Part shown: one piece after another, positions 8,476 to 16,587 of the stretch
Numbering within the stretch: the first letter of the stretch is position 1
How the letters are laid out: every line of letters begins with the position of its first letter
Source of the DNA: Gemmatimonadaceae bacterium
GTDB taxonomy: Bacteria > Gemmatimonadota > Gemmatimonadetes > Gemmatimonadales > Gemmatimonadaceae
DNA length: 47,018 nt
Assembly: GCA_013361935.1 (NCBI GenBank)
Contig: JABFXC010000048.1
Location: 1 to 47,018, forward strand
Direction: 5' to 3'
Translations under genes and position numbers: made by a program
Notes under the pieces: generated by a model
What the model was told of the DNA's origin: nothing
Database searches by the model: none
What the model saw: only the letters and a program-made list of their open reading frames with translations

Positions 8476-8934
8476 TCAGCGGCCCCTGGCGCCGAGCTTC
8501 ACGCGCCCCTCGCGCGAGACGAGCACCGTCTCGGCGACGGCGCCGCGCGTGAGCACGATGCTCAGGTTCGCGCCCCCGCGCCCCAGCCCGTCGGGGAAGT
8601 ACGTCGCCGTCGGCCGCGAGGTCGCGATGCGCACGCCGTGCACCACGCCGACCGGGCGGACGAGCAGCGTCTCCCCGCGCGCGACGAGGAGCACGCGGCC
8701 CGTGGTGGCGTCCAGGGACACCGATGTCATCCGCGCGTCATCTATCGCCCGGGCGCGCGCGGAGAAGAAGATCATCATCACGTCGCGCGCGGCGCCGCGC
8801 ACCTGCACGCCGTCGTAGACGCGCGCGAGCGACGGCAGAAGGAGCGTCGCGATCAGCGCGACGATGGCGAGGATCACGAGCAGCTCGGCGAGCGTCGCGC
8901 CAGAGCGCGGGACGCGATGACGGTGAATGCGCAC
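8476..8934 (-). CDS. type II secretion/type IV pilus-like pseudopilin (GspH/FimT family)
   Basis: This 152-residue protein carries a class III prepilin signal. A short basic leader (MRIHRHRVPRSG) ends in Gly12, mature residue 1 is Ala13 and Glu17 is at +5, followed by the hydrophobic helix LLVILAIVALIATLLLP. After prepilin-peptidase cleavage it would sit in a pilus or secretion pseudopilus. The C-terminal part has the beta-rich character of GspH. The start is a GTG without a clear ribosome binding site. No other pilus genes are present in the window. It faces the antiporter gene on its downstream side and is divergent from the M1 peptidase. Confidence 0.85.
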   Translation of the reverse strand: MRIHRHRVPRSGATLAELLVILAIVALIATLLLPSLARVYDGVQVRGAARDVMMIFFSARARAIDDARMTSVSLDATTGRVLLVARGETLLVRPVGVVHGVRIATSRPTATYFPDGLGRGGANLSIVLTRGAVAETVLVSREGRVKLGARGR

Positions 8935-9059
8935 GGCGCACGATGGGGCGGGCGCGCGTGCCCGCCGTCACCCTTTCCCCGCGCGGAGTGGCGTACCGGC
9001 GCCGCGCTCCCCGTATAGATTCACGGGGCTGCGCACTCCCATCACCAATCGAGCGCCCG

Positions 9060-11615
9060 ATGAATCTCCGTCTCGCCGCCCTCGCCCTCACGCCGGCCGG
9101 TGTGTTCGCCTGCGCGTCCCCGGTCACGCCCGCGCCGCTCCCGTCGCCGGCGCCCGACACGACGCGCGTCGTCGCCCAGGTGCCCGCGCCCCCCGACACG
9201 ATGCGGTCGTACGCGGTGCCGGCGTTCAGCAGCACGCCGCTGATCACCTGGGGACCGATGCCGCCGGGGACGCCGCACGCTGAGCGCGCGCGCGTCTACG
9301 ACCTCCGGCACCAGATCGTGCACGTGCGCTTCGACTGGGCGCGCCACGCCGTGGTCGGCAGCACGACGATCCGCCTCGCCGCGCTCGACAAGCCGCTGAC
9401 GACGATTCCGCTCGACGCGGTCGGGATGACGATCCAGAAGGTGTCCGCGCCTAACGGCGCCCGGCTGCGCTACGACTACGACGGCCGCACGCTCACCGTC
9501 AAGCTCCCCGGCACGCTCCGCCCGCGCTCGACCACCAGCTTCGTCGTCGACTACGAGTCGGTGAAGCCGAAGAAGGGCGCGTACTTCATCGATCGGCGCC
9601 ACGTCGTCTGGACGCAGGGAGAGACCGAGGACAATCGCTACTGGGTGCCGACCTGGGACTACCCGAACGACAAGACCACCTGGGAGTTCTACATCCAGAC
9701 CGATACCGGCGAGAAGGCGCTCTCCAACGGCGCGCTGCGCGGACAGCGCCGCGTCGGGAACCAGGTCGAGTGGCACTGGGTCCTCGACCAGCCCAACTCG
9801 ACGTACCTCATGACGGCGGTCACCGGCGACTACGTCGTGCTCCAGGACAAGTGGCGCGCGACGCCGGTCGGCTACTGGACGTATCCCGATTCCGTCGAGG
9901 CCACCTGGCGCGGGATGGGAAAGACGCCGCGCATGATCGAGCTCTTCTCGAACAGGACGGGCGTCGCCTATCCCTGGGTGAAGTACGACCAGGTCAACGC
10001 CCCCGACTACATCTTCGGCGGGATGGAGAACGTCACGGCGACGACGCAGGCCGACGACGACATCCTCCATCCCGCGTGGGCCGAGCCGCAGGCGAACGCC
10101 GAAGGGCTGGTCTCGCACGAGCTCGGGCACCAGTGGTACGGCGACTATCTCACCACGAGGGACTGGTCGCACATCTGGCTCAACGAAGGCTTCGCGACCT
10201 TCATGGAGCAGACGTGGACCGAGTTCGGCATGAGCAGGGACGACGGCGACGTCGACCGCCTCGGCGCGCAGCGCGAGACGATGGAGGCGGACCGGCGCGC
10301 GCGCAGGCCCATCGTCTACGACCGCTGGGTCACCGATCCCCTCGAGCTCTTCTTCAGCGGGCACATCTACCCGAAGGGAGCGACGATCCTCCAGATGCTC
10401 CGCCATCAGCTCGGCGACTCGGCATTCTGGCAGGCGATGAACCGCTACACGGTGCAGCACGCGAAGGGGAACGTGGTCAGCGACGATCTGCGGCAGGCGT
10501 TCGAGCAGGTGAGCGGCCGCGACCTGAAGTCGTTCTTCGACAAGTGGGTCTACGGCGCTGGCTTTCCCGTCTTCCAGGTGAGCTACACCTGGGATCCCGC
10601 GACGCGCGGCCTCACGCTCGACGCGCGCGAGGTCCAGCAGCGCGACTCGCTCACCGGCTTCTTCGACCCGGACGTCGACGTCGAGATTCTCACGGACGCG
10701 GGAGCGGTGCAAGGTGTCGTGCAGGTGCGTGGCGGTACCGCCCACGCGACCTTCCCGCTCCCCGCCGAGCCGCGGTCGATCCGCTGGGACAAGGGCAACT
10801 GGCTGCTCGACCTCGCGGACTTTCCGCGTCCCACCGTGATGCTCGAGTATCAGCTCGCGCACGACGACGACGTGGTCGGCCGGCTCGAAGCGGTCGATCT
10901 CCTCGCCGCGCGAACCGACGAGCCCATCGCTCAGCGCGCGCTGGTCGCCGCGACGCACGACCGCTCGCACTACGTGCGCTCGGTCGCGGTGCGCGCGCTG
11001 GCACGGCAGGGGTCCGTGCAGTCGGTGGCGGACGCGATCATCGCGGCGACGCGCGACGGTGACGCTCGCGTCCGCCAGGCGGCGGCCCGCGCGCTCGGCT
11101 CGCTGCGCGGGAGCGCGGCATCGACGCGCGCGCGGGAGCTCGCGACCTCCGACTCCTCGCTCTACGTGCGCGGCGCGGCGCTCGGCTCCCTGCCGGCGAT
11201 CGAGGGTGCCGCGTCGCTCGACGTGATCCGCGCGGCGCTGGCGCAGGACAGCTGGCGCGACATGCTCCGCCGTCAGGCGGTGGGCGCGCTCGGCGACGTC
11301 GACTCGCCCGAGGTCTTCCCGCTGCTGACGCGCTATCTCGGTGACAGCACGCAGCGCGACACCCGCGTCACGGCGATCGCCGTTCTCGTCCGGCGAGCGA
11401 ACGCGGCCGGACGTCAGGCCGAGGTGGCGGCCGCGGTCACTCCGCTGCTCGATGTCGAGGACGACCTCTTCGTCCGCGACGCGGCGGCTCGCGCCCTCGG
11501 CGAGCTGAAGCAGCCGTCGAGCGTCGCCGCGCTCGAGGCCCGGCGACGGGTCGAGGCGGAGAGTCGCGTCGTCAACACCATCGACGCCGCCCTCGCCGCG
11601 CTCCGCGCTCCGTGA
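9060..11615 (+). CDS. M1-family zinc metallopeptidase lipoprotein with C-terminal HEAT repeats
   Basis: An 851-residue secreted aminopeptidase-like enzyme. The N-terminus MNLRLAALALTPAGVFAC ends in a lipobox, so it is probably an outer-membrane lipoprotein facing the periplasm or exterior. The N-terminal beta domain is followed by the catalytic domain with GGMEN (320-324), HELGH (353-357) and the third zinc ligand Glu376 in NEGFA, giving the HEXXH-X18-E pattern of M1 enzymes. After about residue 600, repeated helical pairs (VRSVAVRALARQG, VRQAAARALGSL, VRDAAARALGEL) form HEAT-like repeats in place of the usual ERAP1-type C domain. TATAGAT about 40 bases before the ATG is a possible -10 element. 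Pro-Asn-Gly near residues 131-133 is encoded by an octamer copy. Confidence 0.93.
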   Translation: MNLRLAALALTPAGVFACASPVTPAPLPSPAPDTTRVVAQVPAPPDTMRSYAVPAFSSTPLITWGPMPPGTPHAERARVYDLRHQIVHVRFDWARHAVVGSTTIRLAALDKPLTTIPLDAVGMTIQKVSAPNGARLRYDYDGRTLTVKLPGTLRPRSTTSFVVDYESVKPKKGAYFIDRRHVVWTQGETEDNRYWVPTWDYPNDKTTWEFYIQTDTGEKALSNGALRGQRRVGNQVEWHWVLDQPNSTYLMTAVTGDYVVLQDKWRATPVGYWTYPDSVEATWRGMGKTPRMIELFSNRTGVAYPWVKYDQVNAPDYIFGGMENVTATTQADDDILHPAWAEPQANAEGLVSHELGHQWYGDYLTTRDWSHIWLNEGFATFMEQTWTEFGMSRDDGDVDRLGAQRETMEADRRARRPIVYDRWVTDPLELFFSGHIYPKGATILQMLRHQLGDSAFWQAMNRYTVQHAKGNVVSDDLRQAFEQVSGRDLKSFFDKWVYGAGFPVFQVSYTWDPATRGLTLDAREVQQRDSLTGFFDPDVDVEILTDAGAVQGVVQVRGGTAHATFPLPAEPRSIRWDKGNWLLDLADFPRPTVMLEYQLAHDDDVVGRLEAVDLLAARTDEPIAQRALVAATHDRSHYVRSVAVRALARQGSVQSVADAIIAATRDGDARVRQAAARALGSLRGSAASTRARELATSDSSLYVRGAALGSLPAIEGAASLDVIRAALAQDSWRDMLRRQAVGALGDVDSPEVFPLLTRYLGDSTQRDTRVTAIAVLVRRANAAGRQAEVAAAVTPLLDVEDDLFVRDAAARALGELKQPSSVAALEARRRVEAESRVVNTIDAALAALRAP

Positions 11616-11674
11616 GGCACCTCCCTGCGAGGCCCCTGTCCTCGATAGATTCCGATTGAACGCCGCCGCCGACC

Positions 11675-11902
11675 ATGAAGATCTCGATCGAATACTGCAC
11701 CTATTGAAACTACGAGCCGCGGGCGACCAGTCTGGCCGCCGAGATTCGTAGCAGCTTTCCCGATGCGGAGATCGAGATGATCCCCTCGCGCGGCGGCCGG
11801 TTCGAGGTGCTTCGCGACGGGACGCCGGTCTTCGAGAAATCGAAGCTCGACCGTCACGCGCGACCCGGGGAGATCGTCAGCCTCCTCGGACGACCCGCCT
11901 AA
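11675..11902 (+). CDS. SelW/Rdx-family selenoprotein with in-frame TGA (selenocysteine)
   Basis: Read through one TGA, this frame gives 75 residues starting MKISIEYCTYU, where U11 is encoded by TGA at 11705-11707. Cys8-Thr-Tyr-Sec11 forms the CxxU redox motif of the SelT/SelW/SelH (Rdx) thioredoxin-like family. The downstream part IPSRGGRFEVLRDGTPVFEK matches the family's conserved 'GG.FEV..dG' region, and the length of 75 is normal. The frame ends at TAA (11900-11902). A hairpin with the right geometry for a bacterial SECIS follows the TGA. Without Sec insertion only a 10-residue peptide would be made. There is no clear ribosome binding site; GATAGATT about 30 bases upstream may be a -10 element. 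An alternative is a recently inactivated Cys homologue. The selenocysteine machinery (selA, selB, selC, selD) is not in the window. Confidence 0.85.
11710..11751 (+). promoter_or_regulatory. candidate bacterial SECIS element
   Basis: Directly after the in-frame TGA the RNA can fold as nested helices: CTACGA (11710-11715) with TCGTAG (11746-11751), GGCG (11722-11725) with CGCC (11737-11740), and CCA (11727-11729) with TGG (11733-11735), leaving an apical loop GTC at 11730-11732. The loop begins 22 bases after the TGA, within the spacing known for SelB-binding SECIS hairpins, and it carries G then U. The folding was done by eye and needs thermodynamic checking. Confidence 0.65.
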
Positions 11903-11903
11903 C

Positions 11904-11920
11904 GGCGAGCCGCGCTCGCC
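11904..11920 (+). terminator. hairpin after the selenoprotein gene
   Basis: A perfect 7-bp stem GGCGAGC-cgc-GCTCGCC immediately follows the selenoprotein stop codon. There is no T-tract, so it may be a weak terminator or an mRNA-stabilising structure between the selenoprotein and phosphofructokinase genes. Confidence 0.35.
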
Positions 11921-11962
11921 AACGCACGGACCACACTTCCTCTCGCCACTGTACTCCTTCGA

Positions 11963-13042
11963 ATGCGAATTGCTCTCTCCACCGGCGGCGGCGACGCGCC
12001 CGGGCTCAATGCGGTCATCCGGGCGGCCGTCCTCTCGGCGATCAACCGCGGGTGGGAAGTCCTCGGGATCAAGCGGGGCTTCGCCGGCCTGATGGGCGAG
12101 GACGAGGTCGTCCCCCTGACGAAGAGCAGCGTGCGCGGGATCGCGCACCTCGGCGGCACCATCCTCCGCACCACCAACCACGGCAACCCCTTCCACTACC
12201 CGCGCCGCCAGCCCGACGGCACGCTCAAGGAGTTTGACCGCTCCGACGAGCTGATCGAGAACGCGCGCGCGCTCGGCATCGACGCGATCATCTCGATCGG
12301 CGGCGACGGATCGCTCTCCATCGCGCAGCGGCTCTGCGACAAGGGGATGAACATCGTCGGCGTTCCGAAGACGATCGACAACGACGTCAGCGGCACGATC
12401 ACCACCTTCGGCTTCGACACCGCGGTGAACACCGCGCTCGAGGCCATCGACAAGCTGCACACCACCGCGGAGAGTCACGACCGCGTGATGGTGATGGAAG
12501 TGATGGGCCGCGACACCGGCTTCATCGCGCTCCACTCGGGGCTCGCCGGGACCGCCGATGTGATCCTGATCCCCGAGATCCCCTACGACATCGAGAAGGT
12601 CTGCGAGAAGATCCGCGAGCGCGACCGCACCGGCCGCTCCTTCTCCATCGTCGTCGTCGCCGAGGGGGCGTTCCCCGTCGGGGGCGAGGCGCACATCATG
12701 GGCAAGTCGCTTCCCGGCCAGGCGAAGCGCGTCGGCGGCATCGCCGAGACGATCGCCCAGCAGATCTCCGAGCGCACGGGAAAGGAGACGCGCTCGCTCG
12801 TCCTCGGCCACCTGCAGCGCGGCGGCATGCCGACGGGCTACGACCGCCTGCTCGCCACGCGCTTCGGCGGCGCCGCGGTCCGCGCGATCGCCGAGGAGAA
12901 GTGGGGCCACATGGTCGCCCTGCAGTCGCCGCACATCGTCGCGATCCCGATCCGCGAGGTGCTCAAGGATCAGAAGAAGGTCGACCCGATGCACGACATC
13001 GTGCAGACCGCGCGGGCGACGGGGATCTCGTTCGGCGACTGA
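11963..13042 (+). CDS. pfkA: 6-phosphofructokinase
   Basis: A 359-residue glycolytic enzyme that phosphorylates fructose 6-phosphate. Visible features are the N-terminal GGGDAPGLNAVIR, the nucleotide-site motif GGDGS (113-117), the catalytic loop PKTIDND (135-141) and MEVMGRDTG (178-186). Gly in GGDGS is the ATP-type residue, whereas Lys136 (Gly in E. coli PfkA) is typical of PPi-dependent enzymes. This mixed signature occurs in the actinobacterial-type group III enzymes, some of which use ATP. ATP is the more likely donor, but that is not certain. There is no ribosome binding site; TACTCC ends five bases before the ATG, so the transcript may be leaderless. A heptad-repeat palindrome lies just beyond the stop. 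Confidence 0.95.
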   Translation: MRIALSTGGGDAPGLNAVIRAAVLSAINRGWEVLGIKRGFAGLMGEDEVVPLTKSSVRGIAHLGGTILRTTNHGNPFHYPRRQPDGTLKEFDRSDELIENARALGIDAIISIGGDGSLSIAQRLCDKGMNIVGVPKTIDNDVSGTITTFGFDTAVNTALEAIDKLHTTAESHDRVMVMEVMGRDTGFIALHSGLAGTADVILIPEIPYDIEKVCEKIRERDRTGRSFSIVVVAEGAFPVGGEAHIMGKSLPGQAKRVGGIAETIAQQISERTGKETRSLVLGHLQRGGMPTGYDRLLATRFGGAAVRAIAEEKWGHMVALQSPHIVAIPIREVLKDQKKVDPMHDIVQTARATGISFGD

Positions 13043-13053
13043 ACTGCGGGGGG

Positions 13054-13120
13054 CAGGGGCCAGGGGTCAGCCGTCAGGAACTGCGTTCAACGCCGTTCCT
13101 TCCGCCTGGCCCCTGGCCCC
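13054..13120. repeat. dispersed heptad-repeat palindrome, family A copy 1
   Basis: The space between pfkA and the convergent CreD-like gene is filled by an imperfect palindrome. Outer arms GGGGCCAGGGG (13056-13066) and CCCCTGGCCCC (13110-13120) are perfect. Inside are AGGAAC/GTTCCT and a central GCGTT-c-AACGC. The left arm reads as 7-base units (caggggc, caggggt, cagccgt, caggaac). A second copy with the same units lies at 43271-43350. Its position suggests a bidirectional terminator or REP/MITE-like element. Confidence 0.8.
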
Positions 13121-13125
13121 TCCGC

Positions 13126-14385
13126 TTATTGCGCGACTGCCGTCGCCCGCGGGCTCTGCTTCGCCGATGACGCCGCGAACAGCTCCCCCCAGTTCACGCG
13201 CCCCGTCATCTGCATCACAACGAAGAGCGAGATGATCGAGCCGATGGTGACGGTCAGCCCGGCGTAGCCCTCGAAGAAGAAGGCATACGAGAAGAGCACC
13301 AGATAGGTGATCTGCGCCGGAGCCGCGTAGCGCAACGCGAAGTCGAGGCCCACCACCAGCCGCAGGTACGTCACCACGAGCAGCACCGAGACGAGCGAGG
13401 CCGCGATGAACGCGGTGTTGATCCCGACGTGGTCGACGAGATAGGCGAGCAGCAGGTGGAAGGAGAAGAACGCCGCGGCGAGGAAGAAGTAGTTCATCGG
13501 GTGCAGCTCGATCCGGCGCAGCGTCGTCAGGACGAACATCAGCAGGAAGAAGAAGAGCAGCGACACCGGCGCGAAGAAGCTGATCCTGCCGGCGAGTGGA
13601 CCGGGCTGCAGCTTCTCCGGCATCACCATGCCGATGGTGAAGCCGCTGACGAGATTGGTGTAGCGCCACGCGAGGTTCCAGCCGTCGCCGCGCCGCTGCT
13701 TCGTCGTCGGTGAGATCATGTTCTCGGCGAAGTCGATGTCCGCGAAGTTGGTGCGCATCGCGAGCACGAAATCCCGCACCGACGAGACGTTGTCGCCGAA
13801 GCTGTAGCTCCAGCGGTCGAGCCCTTGCGACCGATAGCCGACGGCGAGCTGCACGGTCGATCCCTGCGGCACCACGACGGTCGCCGCGACCCCCTGCTCG
13901 TCGGTCTCGCTCGGCACCGCCTTGCCGTCGACGATGAACTTCATGTCGTCGTAGATGGCCTCCTTGGTGGGAAAGGAGAAGCGCAGCCGCACGGAGTCGT
14001 GTGGGGTGGTGTTCCGGAAGGTGTATTCGCCGCCGAAGTCGACGACGTAGGTGCTGTACCAGAGGAGGCCCTTCTGGCGATGCTCGAGGGCGAGGCCGAC
14101 GTCGGCCCGGGTGCGCTCGAGGGGGAGCGCCTCTTGCCTGCTCTCCTGGACGAAGCGCGAGACGGTGGTTCCTCCCTCGCTGCTCTCGACGCGGCGCTCC
14201 TCCTTCCAGACGGCTTCCGCCGTCGGCGCGCTCTGCACCTGCGGTGCCCCCCAGTTCGACGCCACGCGCCCCCGCAGCCGCGAGTCGCTGTTGTAGGTCC
14301 GGGCGAACACGGTCCCGCCGAGGATCATCCAGGCGAGGGTGGAACAGACGAAGATCAGAACGATCGCGGCGATGCGCTTGGCCAT
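13126..14385 (-). CDS. creD: CreD-like inner-membrane protein
   Basis: A 419-residue membrane protein resembling E. coli CreD, a target of the CreBC system linked to envelope stress and colicin tolerance. An N-terminal helix (about residues 5-25) is followed by a large periplasmic beta-rich domain. The last 150 residues form a cluster of about six hydrophobic helices with the CreD-like end YAFFFEGYAGLTVTIGS and MQMTGRVNW. No creA, creB or creC lies nearby. The ATG at 14385 is chosen over a TTG at 14412 because a good sigma-70-type promoter overlaps the latter. It is convergent with pfkA across a family A palindrome. Confidence 0.78.
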   Translation of the reverse strand: MAKRIAAIVLIFVCSTLAWMILGGTVFARTYNSDSRLRGRVASNWGAPQVQSAPTAEAVWKEERRVESSEGGTTVSRFVQESRQEALPLERTRADVGLALEHRQKGLLWYSTYVVDFGGEYTFRNTTPHDSVRLRFSFPTKEAIYDDMKFIVDGKAVPSETDEQGVAATVVVPQGSTVQLAVGYRSQGLDRWSYSFGDNVSSVRDFVLAMRTNFADIDFAENMISPTTKQRRGDGWNLAWRYTNLVSGFTIGMVMPEKLQPGPLAGRISFFAPVSLLFFFLLMFVLTTLRRIELHPMNYFFLAAAFFSFHLLLAYLVDHVGINTAFIAASLVSVLLVVTYLRLVVGLDFALRYAAPAQITYLVLFSYAFFFEGYAGLTVTIGSIISLFVVMQMTGRVNWGELFAASSAKQSPRATAVAQ

Positions 14386-14414
14386 GAGAGTGCTCGGGTG
14401 AGTTGGTGCCAAGG

Positions 14415-14443
14415 ACTTTACATCGCAAAGTTAAATCGGTCAA
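14415..14443 (-). promoter_or_regulatory. sigma-70-type promoter of the CreD-like gene
   Basis: On the minus strand, TTGACC (14443-14438) and TAAAGT (14420-14415) are separated by exactly 17 bases. Transcription would start near 14408, about 23 bases before the ATG. The sequence around it is AT-rich compared with the rest of the window. Confidence 0.7.
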
Positions 14444-14469
14444 GTGTCGAATATCACGACGCCGTGATG

Positions 14470-16353
14470 CTACCGATAACCGACCGCCTGCATCTCGAAC
14501 AGCTCCGCGTACAGCCCGTGCGCCGCGACCAGCGCCTCGTGCGTCCCCTGCTCGACGATCGCGCCGTGGCGGAGCACGAGGATCCGGTCGGCCATCCGCA
14601 CGGTCGAGAAGCGGTGCGAGATGAGGATCGCCATCCGCCCCGCGATCAGCTCCGAGAACCGGCGGAACACCTCGTACTCGGCGCGCGCGTCGAGCGCCGC
14701 CGTCGGCTCGTCGAGCACGAGCAGCTGCGCGTCGCGCATGTACGCCCGGGCGAGCGCGATCTTCTGCCACTCGCCGCCCGAGAGCTCGACGCCGCCCTGG
14801 AAGCGCCGGCCGAGCATCTGCGCGTAGCCCTCGGGCATCCTCGGCAGCAGCGACGCGGCGAGCGACTTGTCCGCCGCGTCGACGATCGAGCTCGGCGGCG
14901 TCGCCCCCTCGCGCGGAGCGTCGATGTACTCGCGCTCCCGGTCGATCTCGCCGATCGCGATGTTCTCGTCCAGCCGCATGTCGAAGCGGACGAAGTCCTG
15001 GAAGATCACTCCGACCGCCGCGCGCAGCGACGCGACGTCGTACTCGCGCAGGTCGCGCCCGTCGAGCAGGATGCGTCCCTCGCTCGGGTCGTAGAGGCGG
15101 TTCACCAGCTTCGTGATCGTCGTCTTGCCGGCGCCGTTCTCGCCGACGAGCGCGACGCGCTCCCCGGGGCGCAGGGTGAAGGACACGTGCCGCACCGCCC
15201 AGCGCTCGCTCCCCGGATAGCGGAAGCCGACGTCGTCGAAGACGAAGCCCTCGCGGATCGGGCGCGGCACCTCCGGGGAACCCGGCGGAGCGACCGTCTT
15301 CGGCCGCGTCGCGAAGAAGTCTGCGAAGTCCTTCAGGTAGAAGGTCTGCGTGTAGATCCCGCTCGCCCCGAGCAGCAGCCGCTCGATCACGTCGCGGCTC
15401 CGCGCGAACGATCCGGCGAGCAGCGTCAGCGTGCCTAACGTGAGCGCCCCGGTCACCGTCCGCTCGAGGATCACGACGTAGGCGACGTAGTAGCCGAGCG
15501 TCCCGAGGATCGAGAGCCCGCTGCCGATCACCGTCCGCCGGATCGCCAGCCGCTTGTTGTCCTCGTAGAACCGGTCGGCGAGCGTCTTGAAGCGGGCGAT
15601 GATCCAGTGCGCCAGCCCGAGGCTCTGCACCTCCTTCGCCGTCCGCTCGCTCGCGCCGAGGAGCCGCAGGTAGTCCAGCTGCCGCCGCTCGGGGGTACGC
15701 GCGACGAAGAGCGCGCGCTCCACCGCCCCGAAGTGCGCCTCCCCCGCGAACGCCGGCAGCACCGCCACGACGAGGAGCACCACGAGCAGCGGGCTGTAGA
15801 CGAGCAGCGCCGCGGCCAGCGAGACCAGGGTGATGAAGTCCTGGCCGATCCCGAGCAGCTGCTTCAGGAGTCCCAGACGTCCCGTCGTCTGCTGCCGCGC
15901 CCGTTCGAGCTCGTCGTACAGCTCCGGATTCTCGAGCTGCTCGAGATCCAGGGAGGCCGCGTGCCGCATCAGCCGCACGCTCGTGTGGTTGGAGAACAGA
16001 TCGCCGAGCAGCCCTTCGATGAGCGAGGAGAGGCGCGACAGCAGCTCCCCGGCGACGACGATCGCCACCTCGAGCGCGACCAGCTCCCAGAGCCGCGTGT
16101 AGTCGCGCGGCCCGCTCCGCAGCTCGAGCACGGTGTCGATGATCAGCTTCCCCACCCACAGCGTCGCGACCGGCACCCCCGACTGCGCGAGGCGGAGCAC
16201 GAGCATCAGGGACGCGAGACGGCGGTCCGTCTCCCACACGAGGCGGAGGAGCATCGGCACGTACCGGAGCGCCTCCATCCGTTCGCGCCAGGTCGGCGAG
16301 GCCGTCGCCGCCAGCCGCGCCTCCCGGCTTTTCGCCCAGTCCGCCGATGCCAT
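14470..16353 (-). CDS. ABC exporter, fused membrane and ATPase domains
   Basis: A 627-residue half-transporter of the ABCB/MsbA layout. An N-terminal six-helix membrane domain (about residues 45-340) is followed by a nucleotide-binding domain with Walker A GENGAGKT, Q-loop VIFQDF, signature LSGGEWQ, Walker B LLVLDEPTAALD and H-loop SHRFST. It should act as a homodimer or heterodimer in the inner membrane; the substrate (lipid, peptide or drug) is unknown. An insertion between Q-loop and signature (REGATPPSSIVDAADKS) is longer than in many exporters. The ATG at 16353 has no strong ribosome binding site. It lies upstream of the CreD-like gene but is separated from it by that gene's own promoter. 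One Leu-Gly pair uses TTA within an octamer (15433-15440). Confidence 0.93.
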   Translation of the reverse strand: MASADWAKSREARLAATASPTWRERMEALRYVPMLLRLVWETDRRLASLMLVLRLAQSGVPVATLWVGKLIIDTVLELRSGPRDYTRLWELVALEVAIVVAGELLSRLSSLIEGLLGDLFSNHTSVRLMRHAASLDLEQLENPELYDELERARQQTTGRLGLLKQLLGIGQDFITLVSLAAALLVYSPLLVVLLVVAVLPAFAGEAHFGAVERALFVARTPERRQLDYLRLLGASERTAKEVQSLGLAHWIIARFKTLADRFYEDNKRLAIRRTVIGSGLSILGTLGYYVAYVVILERTVTGALTLGTLTLLAGSFARSRDVIERLLLGASGIYTQTFYLKDFADFFATRPKTVAPPGSPEVPRPIREGFVFDDVGFRYPGSERWAVRHVSFTLRPGERVALVGENGAGKTTITKLVNRLYDPSEGRILLDGRDLREYDVASLRAAVGVIFQDFVRFDMRLDENIAIGEIDREREYIDAPREGATPPSSIVDAADKSLAASLLPRMPEGYAQMLGRRFQGGVELSGGEWQKIALARAYMRDAQLLVLDEPTAALDARAEYEVFRRFSELIAGRMAILISHRFSTVRMADRILVLRHGAIVEQGTHEALVAAHGLYAELFEMQAVGYR

Positions 16354-16469
16354 CCGTCGAGTCCGTTGTGACCTGTTACCGTGGAGGCCGCTGTCTCGCG
16401 GCCGCTGTACCGCCCCGTGGACAACGCCCCACCGGGGCTTGATTGTGCCCGCTCTAAGTGCAGTATTGT

Positions 16470-16573
16470 CTTCGGGTTAGCCGAAGAGCCCCGGCCGGAG
16501 TCCGTGGCACCCCTCGTGCCTTGGGAGAGGGTGTGCGCCGATGGCGGCGCTCCCCCGTCCGCGCGACGGACGG
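16470..16573 (+). promoter_or_regulatory. structured 5' leader of the small secreted protein
   Basis: Two small hairpins precede the gene at 16588: CTTCGG-gttag-CCGAAG (16470-16486) and CCGTCCG-cgcga-CGGACGG (16555-16573). The second ends six bases before the ribosome binding site GGAGG (16579-16583) and could influence access to it. A regulatory role is not shown. Confidence 0.35.
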
Positions 16574-16587
16574 CCACCGGAGGATCG

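Noticed and set aside
7478..8476. Minus-strand open frame whose ATG overlaps the pseudopilin stop (begins MLPPLTDDPFARRREL)
   Set aside because: Only the first about 38 codons lie outside the antiporter gene; the remaining frame is antisense of a clear membrane protein and rich in Arg/Asp/Glu, as expected of a shadow. The start could be the remnant of a real gene, but that cannot be shown.
9042..10970. Long minus-strand open frame of 642 codons opposite the M1 peptidase
   Set aside because: Antisense shadow of a gene with intact catalytic motifs; no ribosome binding site or recognisable domain.
11675..11704. A 10-codon peptide ending at TGA
   Set aside because: The homology continues in the same frame after the TGA, so a selenocysteine codon is the better explanation.
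16440..16468. Promoter TTGATT ... TATTGT before the small secreted protein
   Set aside because: The spacer is 19 bases and the boxes are weak; not enough to call.
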